A DNA stretch of 64,000 nucleotides, taken from the NCBI GenBank assembly GCA_944386565.1, contig CALXBO010000003.1, forward strand, positions 46,661-110,660. The letters are read 5' to 3'. The translations under genes and the position numbers were made by a program. Shown in pieces: positions 53,524-62,068 of the stretch. The DNA comes from an uncultured Ruthenibacterium sp. GTDB taxonomy: Bacteria > Bacillota > Clostridia > Oscillospirales > Ruminococcaceae. Under the pieces are notes generated by a model that was given only the letters and a program-made list of their open reading frames with translations, did not search any database and was not told the origin of the DNA. Position 1 is the stretch's first letter, and every line of letters begins with the position of its first letter.

Positions 53524-54753
53524 ATGGCACAGAACAAACTGAGCGATCCGTCCGGCCGCGGCCATGTGGACGGCTACAAAGTCATTTTCCCGCAGATGCA
53601 GCACCCCTACACCGAGGCTGAGATCCAGGCGGTCGTGAACGTCATGCGCAACGCCGAGGGCCAGACGCAGGGCAAGTACCTCGAGAAGTTCGAGAAGGAC
53701 TTCGCCGAGTTCGTCGGCGCAAAGTATGCGTTCGGCGTGAACAACTGCACCAACGCCCTCAAGCTGGCGGCCATCTTCTGCCACATCCATCCGGGCGACG
53801 AGGTCATCGTCCCCGCGTACACCTACTGCGCGTCGGCCATCCCCTTCGGCGATCTGGGCGCCCACATCGTCTGGGCGGACATCAACCCCGACACCTGGAC
53901 CATCGACCCCGATGACTTCGAGCGCAAGATCACCCCGAAGACGAAGGCCGTCGTGGCCGTCCACCTGCTGGGCATCCCGTGCGACATCAAGCGCATCGTC
54001 GCCATCGCGCGCCGCCACGGCATCAAGGTCGTCGAGGACTGCGCGCAGGCCATGGACTGCCGCGTCGACGGCCAGCACGTCGGCACGTTCGGCGACTTCG
54101 GCTGCTTCAGCTTCCACGCCGCCAAGACGATGACGACCCTCGGCGAGGGCGGCATGTTCGTGTGCAGCGACGATCAGATCGCGCACAACGTCCCCGGCAT
54201 CCGCCACAACGGCCTGTGCGCGTTCCAGGGCGAGCGCGAGCGCTACTGGGTCCCGGCGATGAGCAACGTCGACGAGTTCCTCGAGGACCGCTGGCCCCAG
54301 AACTTCTGCATCGGCGAGGCGCAGTGCGCGCTGGGCTCCGAGCAGCTCAAGAGCGTCATCGCGAACAACGAGATCCTCATCGAGCAGGACCGCCGCATCC
54401 GCGAGTGGCTCAAGGACGTTCCCGAGATCACGTTCCCGAAGATCGTTGAGGGCGGCCGCTACGTCGTGCACCAGTACATCATGCACTACGACGGCAGCAA
54501 ATACGGCAAGAACCGCAACGACCTGCTGGACCTTCTGACCAAGAAATACGGCGTCCGCGCGATCGTACAGTACTATCCGCTGTACCGTTATCCGCTGTTC
54601 CAGAAGAAGGGCTGCGGCGCGTACGACTGCCCCGTGCTCGACGCATGGTGGGACAACAGCTTCTCCTTCCCCTGGTGGTGCGGCATTGACGACGAGAGCA
54701 TGCGCATCATGTGCGAGGGGCTCATCCACGCGGTCGAGGATCTGCGCGGCTGA
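53524..54753 (+). CDS. DegT/DnrJ/EryC1/StrS-family sugar aminotransferase
   Basis: 409-residue PLP enzyme. The PLP-linked lysine is in CFSFHAAKTMTTLGEGGMFV; the N-terminal FAEFVGAKYAFGVNNCTNALKLAA and DEVIVPAYTYCASA are standard. VVEDCAQAMDC corresponds to the pyridine-binding acidic motif. Such enzymes place (or, in reverse, remove) an amino group on a keto-sugar or cyclitol, as NtdA and StsC do with Gfo/Idh partners. The ATG at 53524 has AGGAGG nine bases upstream. Here it follows an importer, so a catabolic, deaminating use is possible but unproven. Confidence 0.9.
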   Translation: MAQNKLSDPSGRGHVDGYKVIFPQMQHPYTEAEIQAVVNVMRNAEGQTQGKYLEKFEKDFAEFVGAKYAFGVNNCTNALKLAAIFCHIHPGDEVIVPAYTYCASAIPFGDLGAHIVWADINPDTWTIDPDDFERKITPKTKAVVAVHLLGIPCDIKRIVAIARRHGIKVVEDCAQAMDCRVDGQHVGTFGDFGCFSFHAAKTMTTLGEGGMFVCSDDQIAHNVPGIRHNGLCAFQGERERYWVPAMSNVDEFLEDRWPQNFCIGEAQCALGSEQLKSVIANNEILIEQDRRIREWLKDVPEITFPKIVEGGRYVVHQYIMHYDGSKYGKNRNDLLDLLTKKYGVRAIVQYYPLYRYPLFQKKGCGAYDCPVLDAWWDNSFSFPWWCGIDDESMRIMCEGLIHAVEDLRG

Positions 54754-54794
54754 CCGGTCTCCGGCACGGCGCGCAGGCAAAGCGTGAAACCCGG

Positions 54795-54844
54795 CCCGGC
54801 CGTGCGGCGGATTCATTTCCCCCGCGGCCGGGCATTGTGGTTTT
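54795..54844 (+). terminator. Hairpin with T-rich tail after the DegT gene
   Basis: Stem CCCGGCCG (54795-54802) / CGGCCGGG (54825-54832), followed by CATTGTGGTTTT. It is an imperfect terminator, and the 129-base gap may also hold a weak promoter for the next gene. Confidence 0.5.
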
Positions 54845-54882
54845 GCGCCCCGGTATGATACAGTAGAGAAGGGAAATGCATT

Positions 54883-55785
54883 ATGCTCGATAAGACAAGA
54901 TTTCTGGGCCCGGTCGCCCCGGCGGTGTGCCCCTGCACCGAGACGGATGAGCTGGACTGGCCCGCGCTGGAACGCAACTTCGAACGGCTCGCCGCCTCGG
55001 GCGTGACGGGCCTGTACATCAACGGCGGCACGGGCGACGCGGCAAACCTCACGCAGGAAGAGCGCCTCGCCGTGGCCGAATACATGGTCCCGCGCCTGAA
55101 GGCCGCGGGCAAGCTCGCCATCGTGCACGTCGGCCAGACCACACAGCGCGAGGCCGTCGCGCTGGCGCGGCAGGCCGCCGAGCTCGGCGCGGACGCCATC
55201 GCGAGCATCCCGCCCAAGAAGGACTGGCCGCAGATCGCGGAGTACTACCGCGCGCTCGCCTCGGCGGGGCTTCCGGTCATCGTCTACTACATCCCGGGCG
55301 TGACGGGCATGACGGCGGGCATGGCGCAGCTGCGCACGCTGCTGGACATCCCCGGCGTCGAGGGCATCAAGATGAGCGACTGGAACATCTTTTTGATGCA
55401 CAGCGTGTGCCGCGAATACCCCGAAAAAGTGGTGTACTCCGGCTTCGACGAGATGTTCGTGCCCGGCCTTCTGTACGGCGCGGACGGCTGCATCGGCACG
55501 TGGATGAACCTCGTGCCGGATCTGTACGCAAAAGTGTACGCCCGCGTGCGGGACGGCAAAGCCGACTCGGTGCGCGCCGCCATGGATGAATTCAACGATT
55601 TTCTCGCCGTCGGCTGGGACTACGGCATCCTCGACGCGTTCGAGGAGCTGATGCGCGCCAAGGGCTACGCGCAGCGGTGTTTCCGCCGCCCGTCGGCGTG
55701 GAATCCCGGCAAGCTGCCCAAAGCGGCGCTCGACGACATGCTCGCGCGCCTTTCGCATCTCGAGACACTGGCGGCTGAGCTCTGA
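54883..55785 (+). CDS. DapA/NanA-family lyase (dihydrodipicolinate synthase/N-acetylneuraminate lyase type)
   Basis: 300-residue TIM-barrel aldolase with the Schiff-base lysine in VEGIKMSDWN (near 165) and the proton-relay tyrosine in VIVYYIPGVTG (near 135). The usual GTTGE loop reads NGGTGDAANL. In this setting, next to sialidase-fold proteins and an O-acetylesterase, a NanA-like split of a sialic or other 2-keto-3-deoxy acid into pyruvate plus an aldose is tempting. However, no nanE, nanK or nanT homologue is recognisable, so a different keto-acid is as likely. ATG start with AGAGAAGGG upstream. Confidence 0.85.
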   Translation: MLDKTRFLGPVAPAVCPCTETDELDWPALERNFERLAASGVTGLYINGGTGDAANLTQEERLAVAEYMVPRLKAAGKLAIVHVGQTTQREAVALARQAAELGADAIASIPPKKDWPQIAEYYRALASAGLPVIVYYIPGVTGMTAGMAQLRTLLDIPGVEGIKMSDWNIFLMHSVCREYPEKVVYSGFDEMFVPGLLYGADGCIGTWMNLVPDLYAKVYARVRDGKADSVRAAMDEFNDFLAVGWDYGILDAFEELMRAKGYAQRCFRRPSAWNPGKLPKAALDDMLARLSHLETLAAEL

Positions 55786-55815
55786 GCCCGCCGCTTTCAT
55801 CACAGGAGGACGACC

Positions 55816-56730
55816 ATGCAGTATGTACGCATTCCCGGCACCGAGCTGCGCGTGAGCCGCATCTGCCTCGGCACCATGACGTTCGGCAGCCCCGTCGGCG
55901 AGGAGGACGCCGTCCGCCTCGTCCGCTACGCGCTGGACGAGCACAACATCAATTTCATCGACACCGCCAATATGTACGAGGGCTACAACCGCTACGCGGG
56001 CAGCGCGGGCGGCGTGGCCGAGGAGATCGTCGGCAAGGCCGTGCGCGGCGCGCGCGACCGCTTCGTCGTGGCCACGAAGGTGGGCATGAAGGTGGGCACG
56101 GAGCCCGTCGACGAGAACACCAGCCCCGAGGCCATCCGCGTCCAGCTGCGCCGCAGCCTGAAACGCATGGGCACGGACTACGTCGATGTCTACTACCTCC
56201 ACCGCTTCGACCCCGACACCGAGCCGCAGGCCATCGCCCGCGCGATGGGCGACGAGCTGCGCGCCGGAACGATCCGCGCGTGGGGCGTCAGCAACTACAC
56301 CGCGCCGCAGCTGGCCGCGCTGCTCGAGGCGGCAAGGCGCGAGAACGTGCCCGCACCCGCGCTGTGCCAGCCCGCGCTGAGCCTGCTCAACCGCGCCGCG
56401 CTCGACGACATGCTGCCGCTGTGCGAAAAGGAGAACATCGGCGTCGTGCCGTATCAGGTGCTCCAGGGCGGCGTGCTCACCGGAAAATACAAGCGCGGCG
56501 CGGCCGCGCCCGAGGGCAGCCGCCTCGCGGAGAAGCCCGAGTGGCTCAAACCCTTTACCGACGAAGTGTACAATGTGCTCGCCGAGTGCGAGCGCGCCGC
56601 CGAGGCCGCCGGCGTCTCCATGACGCAGTACGCGCTGCGCTGGGCGCTCGCGCAGCCCGCAGTGGTCAGCGCGCTCATCGGCGTCAAGCGCACCGAACAG
56701 ATCGACGAGGCGGCAAAGGCCGCCGAATGA
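55816..56730 (+). CDS. Aldo/keto reductase
   Basis: 304-residue NADPH-dependent (alpha/beta)8 barrel. GTELRVSRICLGTMTFG is the N-terminal signature, FIDTANMYEGYNRY holds the catalytic Asp and Tyr, FVVATKVGMKVG the Lys, and DYVDVYYLHRFDPDTE the His. VPYQVLQGGVLTGKYKRG and the C-terminal cofactor motif IGVKRTEQI complete it. It is somewhat short at the C-terminus. It resembles AKR11/12 YajO-type enzymes that act on sugar aldehydes or ketones. The start has AGGAGG upstream, 30 bases after the lyase. Confidence 0.9.
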   Translation: MQYVRIPGTELRVSRICLGTMTFGSPVGEEDAVRLVRYALDEHNINFIDTANMYEGYNRYAGSAGGVAEEIVGKAVRGARDRFVVATKVGMKVGTEPVDENTSPEAIRVQLRRSLKRMGTDYVDVYYLHRFDPDTEPQAIARAMGDELRAGTIRAWGVSNYTAPQLAALLEAARRENVPAPALCQPALSLLNRAALDDMLPLCEKENIGVVPYQVLQGGVLTGKYKRGAAAPEGSRLAEKPEWLKPFTDEVYNVLAECERAAEAAGVSMTQYALRWALAQPAVVSALIGVKRTEQIDEAAKAAE

Positions 56731-56760
56731 CGCGCCGCGCGGCGCGCGAAGGAGGTCAGT

Positions 56761-58563
56761 ATGGCTTACATCCCGCAGCCGGGCGTCCCGATGGGCGGCT
56801 GGTGTGAAGAGAAGATCGTCTATCAGCCCCGGGTGCGCCCCGGGTTCGTCGCATGGGCGACGGCCTTCTCCTACGGGGACGGCACGTACGGCGTGTCGTT
56901 CGACGAGGTGACGGCGGAGGAAGACCCCGCGTTCACTCCCTCCCGGCTCGAGTACGCCGAGGCGGCGGGCGTGCCGGTCTCCTACGGCGCGGTGGAAGCC
57001 GGCAGCGCGCACCAGTGCACGCGCCGCGTGTATCTGCGCACGTCCGACGGCCGCACGTTCACCGAGACGGGCCGCTGCCTGCGCGGGGAGGGCTCGCTGT
57101 GCGCCGCCGGGTTCCCGGACGGGCGCATCCTCGGCTTCGACGTGCCGCGCCGCAACGCGCAGGGCACCGGCTGGTGCGACTATCTGCGCGTGCGCGAGAG
57201 CGCCGACGGCGGCGCGACGTGGCGCGACGTGTGCCGCCTGCTCGAGGGCTGCGCGCCGTACCTCTGGCGCGTGCGCCGTCTGAACAGCGGCGAGATCATC
57301 GTGCTCGCCTCGCTGTACGGCACCCCCTGGGGCCCCGGCCGCGAGCGCGCCACGCGCAACACGATGCTCCCGGGCGAGAGCTACGAGAGCAAGATCCAGA
57401 CCTTCTTCCTCACGACGCGCGACGGGCGCGAGTACTCCGGCCCGTACTACATCCTGCCGGGCATCGGCGCGCACGAGTTCGACGTCGCCGAACTGCCCGA
57501 CGGCCGCCTGCTCTTCATCGCGGGCGACGTGCAGGGAACGCCCGTGGGGCGGCAGATCGTCTCGCGCAGCGGCAGCGGCTGGGTCAACGGCACGCTGCTG
57601 CCCATCCGCGACGGCGCCCCGCCCGACCCCTCGGCCGACCCGCAGGGCGGCTTTGTGCCCGAGACGCTCGTCTGGGACGACGCGCAGGGGTGCCTCGTCG
57701 GCTACCGGCGCAACCGCTGCTTTTCCGTCTCGAACGACCTCGGCGAACACTGGACGCCGCTCGAACCGCCCGCGGCGCTCGAGCCGCTGTACCAGCCGGT
57801 GCTGATCGAGCTCGGCGGCGCGCTCGCGCTGTTCGGGCACGTCGGCGGGGACGTCTCGTTCGGCCAGACGGACACGCACATCACCGTGCAGCTCCTTCGC
57901 CCGGACGCCGCGAAACGCCTGCCGAGACCGGCGCACCTCACGCTCGAGCGGTGTCTCGCACCGGACGGCTCGCACTACGAGAACCGCCTGTGCGCCCGCC
58001 TGACCGCCGGGGATGCGCCCCTGGCCGGGCAGGAGGTCGAATTCCGGTTCGACCGGTTCTGGAACCCCGACGGCAGCGTAAACAAGCGCCCGCTCAGCGA
58101 GTCCCCGATGCGCGTGCGTGTGCGCACGGACGAAAACGGGCTCGCGTTCGCCCACGCCGGGTGGTTCGACGGCATCGCCGACATCCACCTCGCCTACAAC
58201 GCGGACGTCGTGTGCCCCGGTTCGGACGATGTGCGCGCGTGCGAGGGGCCGTCGATGACGCTGCTCGCGCTCACGCCCGCGCGGGACGACGAATACCCCT
58301 ACGACGCGTATTTTGCAAACGGCACGCTCTATCTCTCGCCCGCGTTCCGGCGCGATTTCCCGCGCGCGGAAGAGGTGCTCGCGCAGAGCGCCGGGCAGGA
58401 CGAAGTGCCCGCCGCGCTCCTCGGCGACGAGGCTGTGCGGCGGCTCGCGGCGAGCGGCGTTTTGTGCGAGGAAAACGGGAAAACCATGTGGATCGCCACC
58501 GTCCACGCGCCGCGCCGGCTCGACGGCGTGCGCCCGATGGCGTCCGGCGACCGCTATATCTGA
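56761..58563 (+). CDS. Sialidase-fold (BNR-repeat) protein, cytosolic
   Basis: 600-residue protein without a signal peptide. BNR/Asp-box-like turns occur in ESADGGATWRDV and FSVSNDLGEHWTPL, with further blade strands around ELPDGRLLFIAGDV. Residues from about 400 form an added beta-rich domain (RLTAGDAPLAGQEVEFRFDRFWNPDG) resembling a carbohydrate-binding or Ig-like module. The catalytic arginine triad of true sialidases cannot be assigned with certainty. I call the fold, not the activity: it could be a sialidase, another six-bladed hydrolase, or an uncharacterised lyase. ATG with AAGGAGG upstream. Confidence 0.65.
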   Translation: MAYIPQPGVPMGGWCEEKIVYQPRVRPGFVAWATAFSYGDGTYGVSFDEVTAEEDPAFTPSRLEYAEAAGVPVSYGAVEAGSAHQCTRRVYLRTSDGRTFTETGRCLRGEGSLCAAGFPDGRILGFDVPRRNAQGTGWCDYLRVRESADGGATWRDVCRLLEGCAPYLWRVRRLNSGEIIVLASLYGTPWGPGRERATRNTMLPGESYESKIQTFFLTTRDGREYSGPYYILPGIGAHEFDVAELPDGRLLFIAGDVQGTPVGRQIVSRSGSGWVNGTLLPIRDGAPPDPSADPQGGFVPETLVWDDAQGCLVGYRRNRCFSVSNDLGEHWTPLEPPAALEPLYQPVLIELGGALALFGHVGGDVSFGQTDTHITVQLLRPDAAKRLPRPAHLTLERCLAPDGSHYENRLCARLTAGDAPLAGQEVEFRFDRFWNPDGSVNKRPLSESPMRVRVRTDENGLAFAHAGWFDGIADIHLAYNADVVCPGSDDVRACEGPSMTLLALTPARDDEYPYDAYFANGTLYLSPAFRRDFPRAEEVLAQSAGQDEVPAALLGDEAVRRLAASGVLCEENGKTMWIATVHAPRRLDGVRPMASGDRYI

Positions 58564-58605
58564 ACAGGCAAAAAGCCCGCACGAGGGCGGAAAAGAGGAA
58601 ACGAT

Positions 58606-60030
58606 ATGAAGTACGGCGTTACGATCACACGCGGGGCCTCCCCGTGGCAGATCTTCCAGCAGAATGAGGACGGCTTTGCCGCCATCCGTCTCGAGGGCGA
58701 ATATCATCTGGTGCGCCTGTCGCAGGAGCTCCCGCTCGAATTCACACACGTTCCCGACGCCAAGACGACGGTCAAAGCGCGCATCGCGCTCGAGAGCACG
58801 GGCGAATCCGTCGTGCCGTGGACGCTGTGCGAGGTGACCGGCGACGGACACTGGCGCATCGAATTCCCCCGCGTGCCCGCGGGCGGGCTGTACCGCATCG
58901 AGACGTATATGGACTACGAGGGCTGGGACGGCCTTTCGTGCACGCGCGGCGACATGGTGCACAACATCGGCGTGGGCGACGTGTTCGTCATCGCCGGGCA
59001 GTCGAACGCCGCGGGCCGCGCGAAGAACCCCGTCGAGGACACCCCCGAGCTCGGCGTGCACGTGCTGCGCACGAGCGCCCGCTGGGACCTCGCCACGCAT
59101 CCGCTGGGCGAGACGACGGACGCGGTGCACGTCGGCCACTACGAGAACCACAACCCCGGCCACAGCCCGTGGCTGCACTTCGCAAAGCGGCTGCACCGCG
59201 AGCTCGGGTATCCCATCGGGCTCGTGCCGTGCGCCTACGGCGGCGCGCCGCTGCGCTGGTGGAACCCGGAGGAAAACGGCGCGCTGACGCAGAACATGCT
59301 CGAGATGCTCGGCGACTACGACATTCACCCGAAGGCGGTGCTCTGGGTGCAGGGCGAGGCCGAGGGCTATGAGAACAGCGCCGAGACGTATCTCGAGCGT
59401 TTCACGGCGTTCGTGCGCGCGGTGCGCGAAGCGCTCGGGCAGCCGGAGCTGCCGTTCCTCACGGTGCAGATCAACCGCTGCGCCGAGACGAAGGACGAAG
59501 CGCTCGACCGCCAGTGGGGCATCGTGCGCGAAGCGCAGCGCATGGCCGCGCACGTCATCCCGCACGTGTGCTGCGTGCCGTCGGCCGACCTCGCGCTGTA
59601 CGATTTCATCCACAACTCCGCCGAGGGCAACCTCGTCGTCGGCGAGCGCTGCGCCCGCGCCGCGCTGAGCGAGTGCTACGGGCGCGACATCGACTGGCGC
59701 GCGCCCGAACCCGAGACCGTGACCCTCACCGCGCCCGACACGATCACCGTCACGTTCGCGCCCGTGCGCAACTGGATCAACGCGTTCGGCCTGCCCGCGC
59801 CGCAGCTGCCGTTCGACGCCGAGGACGGCGCCGGTCTCGTGCACCCGTGCTCCTACAAGGAGGGCGCGGACACGATCACGCTGACGTTCCCGCGCGCGCT
59901 CGAGGGCGACGTGAAGCTGCACGGCGGCTGGCGCATGAACCCCGGCCTCACCGTCCCCAGCGACTGCATGCGGATGCCGATGCTGTCATTCTACGGCGTG
60001 CCCGTGCGGCGCGCGTCCCAGGAGGGCTGA
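58606..60030 (+). CDS. Sialate-O-acetylesterase-like SGNH hydrolase
   Basis: 474 residues, no signal peptide. An N-terminal beta-sandwich (1-115) precedes the SGNH esterase domain. Block I is VFVIAGQSNAAGRA (nucleophile Ser near 132). The conserved GYPIGLVPCAYGGAPLRWW and LWVQGEAEGYENSAETY (Gly/Asn-type blocks) follow, with the catalytic Asp/His pair in ADLALYDFIHNSAEG. A C-terminal beta domain ends it. Family members remove 9-O-acetyl groups from sialic acids or acetyl groups from other glycans. Cytosolic location means the substrate must be imported with its acetyl groups on. Confidence 0.85.
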   Translation: MKYGVTITRGASPWQIFQQNEDGFAAIRLEGEYHLVRLSQELPLEFTHVPDAKTTVKARIALESTGESVVPWTLCEVTGDGHWRIEFPRVPAGGLYRIETYMDYEGWDGLSCTRGDMVHNIGVGDVFVIAGQSNAAGRAKNPVEDTPELGVHVLRTSARWDLATHPLGETTDAVHVGHYENHNPGHSPWLHFAKRLHRELGYPIGLVPCAYGGAPLRWWNPEENGALTQNMLEMLGDYDIHPKAVLWVQGEAEGYENSAETYLERFTAFVRAVREALGQPELPFLTVQINRCAETKDEALDRQWGIVREAQRMAAHVIPHVCCVPSADLALYDFIHNSAEGNLVVGERCARAALSECYGRDIDWRAPEPETVTLTAPDTITVTFAPVRNWINAFGLPAPQLPFDAEDGAGLVHPCSYKEGADTITLTFPRALEGDVKLHGGWRMNPGLTVPSDCMRMPMLSFYGVPVRRASQEG

Positions 60031-60031
60031 T

Positions 60032-62068
60032 ATGAAAGACCCCTACGCCTACATTTTCCGCTTCTGCTGCGACCCCGGCTTCAACGACGAGGCCGAGATC
60101 GAAGCGCTCGACCGCTACGCCGAAGCGGCGCGCATCGACGACGTGGCCGTGTTCGCCAACGTCGAGGAACTCAACACCGGGCACATGACGTACGAGGAGC
60201 AGGAGGCCTACCTCTCGCTCATCCGCCGCGTGCAGGAGAAGATGGCCGCGCACGGCGTGACCGTCTCCGTCAACCAGTGGCACAGCGTCATGCACGCCGA
60301 CCTCGGCAAGCAGCTGCTCCCGGAGCAGGACTTCCGCCCGATGGTGGACCCCGAGGGCACGCCCGCCTCGCTGTGCGTGTGCCCGCTGTGCGATGAGTGG
60401 CAGAAGTACATCGCCGGGCTGTACGCGCGCTACGCGGCGCTCGAGCCCTCCATCGTCTGGGTGGAGGACGACTTCCGCCTGCACAATCACGAGCCCCTCG
60501 CGTGGGGCGGGTGCTTCTGCGGCGAGCACATGCGCCTGTACAGCGAGCGCGCCGGGAAACCGCTCACGCGCGAGGAATTCGTCGAGGGCGTGCTCAAGCC
60601 GGGCGTGCCGCACCCGTACCGCCGCATCTGGCTCGACGTCGCGCGCGAGACGATGCTCAGCGCCGCGCGCGCCATCGGCAGCGCGGTGCGCGCCGTGTCG
60701 CCCGACGTGCAGGTGGGCCTGATGAGCTCCGCCCCGCACGTGCACGCCGCCGAAGGGCGCGACTGGCATGCGCTTGTGAATGCGCTCGCGGCAGGCCTTG
60801 CGCCCGTCGACCGCATCCACCTGCCGGGGTATCAGGAGTCCTCGCCCGCGCAGTATCTGCACGGGTTCAACATGGTGTCGATGCTCACGCGCGCGATGCT
60901 CCCCGAGGACACGAAGGTGTACCCGGAACTCGAGAACTACCCGTTCTCGCTCTTTTCGAAATCCCGCCGCTTCACGCGGTTCCAGCTCCTGTCGTCGCTC
61001 GCGCTCGCGCCCGACGGCATCACCATCGACCTGTACGACCTCAACGGCAACGGCATCGTCTGGGAGGACGGCTATCAGGACATGCTGCGCGACACGAAGG
61101 ACTACCTCAACGCGCTCACCGCGAGCGGCGTGCTGCGCGGCAAGCGGCGCGGCGTGCAGGTGCTGTACTGCCCAGATTCCGCTTACACCATCCACACGCG
61201 CGAGGGCGAGTCGATGGAGGAGCTCTACCCGCAGGAGTCGTTCTTCGCGGCGCTTCTGCCCGCGATGGGCGTGCCGTACGCCTACTGCTGCAATCCCGAG
61301 AGCCTGAGCGGCGAAGTCGTCGCGGCATCGGGCCAGGTGCTGCGCAACTGGGACAGGGACGTGCTCGCACATCTGTTCGCCGAGAACTTCGTCATCCTCA
61401 CGGGCGACGCCGCCGAGGTGCTGTGCGAGCGCGGGCTCGGGTATCTCGCGGGCATCGAGCTCGTGCGCTGGATGAAGCAGAACGAGGGCGGCTATACGTA
61501 CGAGCAGGTCACGAACGGCCGCGTCTACACGGGCCGCAGCGCCGCGCGCGCCTCGTGCGTCATCTCGTGCACCGACGCGGCCGTCGTCACCTACGCGCCG
61601 GACGCCGATGTGCGCGAGTACACCGCCTTTTATGATTCCTTCCGCCGCCGCACAGCGCCCGGCCACGCCGTTGTGAACGGCCGGGTGATGATCTACCCGT
61701 TCGGGCACTTCGAGAGCCCGACGGCGCTGCCGCCGATGCTCTTCAACCGCGTGCGGCAGGAGATCCTGCACGACGTGCTGCGCGCCGCGAACTTCCGCGC
61801 GCCCGTCGTGTGCGGCGCGCCGTACCTCGAGCCGTACTGCTTCGAGACGCAAAATGGCCTCGCGCTCTTCCTCGTGAACGGCGCGACGGACGACGTGCAG
61901 GGCGTGACGCTCTTTGGCGCGCCGGACGGCGAGGCGCAGGCGTTCTGCTCGGCCGAAGCCGAGCCGCACCCCGCGCAGACGGAGACCGACGGGGAATTTG
62001 TGACGATCCGCGGGACAGTGCCCTCCATGGAGGCGCTGCTCCTCACATGGAAAGGGGAAACGAGATGA
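60032..62068 (+). CDS. Large barrel-type hydrolase of unassigned family
   Basis: 678-residue soluble protein with no signal peptide and no family I can name. The first 380 residues alternate strands and helices like a TIM barrel and carry acidic motifs placed like glycosidase catalysts: PSIVWVEDDFRLHNHEP (near 140) and DTKVYPELENYPFS (near 297). Residues from about 385 look like a Rossmann/beta-barrel trimerisation part (GVQVLYCPDS ... VILTGDAAEVLCERGLGYLAGI), as in GH42-like enzymes, and then a beta-rich end. I infer a clan-A-like glycoside hydrolase. Cys-rich segment CVCPLCDEW near 115. Its stop overlaps the next ATG. Confidence 0.6.
   Translation: MKDPYAYIFRFCCDPGFNDEAEIEALDRYAEAARIDDVAVFANVEELNTGHMTYEEQEAYLSLIRRVQEKMAAHGVTVSVNQWHSVMHADLGKQLLPEQDFRPMVDPEGTPASLCVCPLCDEWQKYIAGLYARYAALEPSIVWVEDDFRLHNHEPLAWGGCFCGEHMRLYSERAGKPLTREEFVEGVLKPGVPHPYRRIWLDVARETMLSAARAIGSAVRAVSPDVQVGLMSSAPHVHAAEGRDWHALVNALAAGLAPVDRIHLPGYQESSPAQYLHGFNMVSMLTRAMLPEDTKVYPELENYPFSLFSKSRRFTRFQLLSSLALAPDGITIDLYDLNGNGIVWEDGYQDMLRDTKDYLNALTASGVLRGKRRGVQVLYCPDSAYTIHTREGESMEELYPQESFFAALLPAMGVPYAYCCNPESLSGEVVAASGQVLRNWDRDVLAHLFAENFVILTGDAAEVLCERGLGYLAGIELVRWMKQNEGGYTYEQVTNGRVYTGRSAARASCVISCTDAAVVTYAPDADVREYTAFYDSFRRRTAPGHAVVNGRVMIYPFGHFESPTALPPMLFNRVRQEILHDVLRAANFRAPVVCGAPYLEPYCFETQNGLALFLVNGATDDVQGVTLFGAPDGEAQAFCSAEAEPHPAQTETDGEFVTIRGTVPSMEALLLTWKGETR

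Noticed and set aside
54883..55785. Assignment of the lyase as NanA and of the island as a sialic-acid pathway
   Set aside because: No NanE, NanK or sialic-acid transporter signature is present and the active-site GTTGE loop is altered, so the name was withheld.
53479..59922. A 2147-codon open frame on the minus strand
   Set aside because: It lies antisense across six well-supported genes, is made of low-complexity Arg/Ala/Val/His/Leu sequence typical of G+C-rich shadow frames, and has no family signature.
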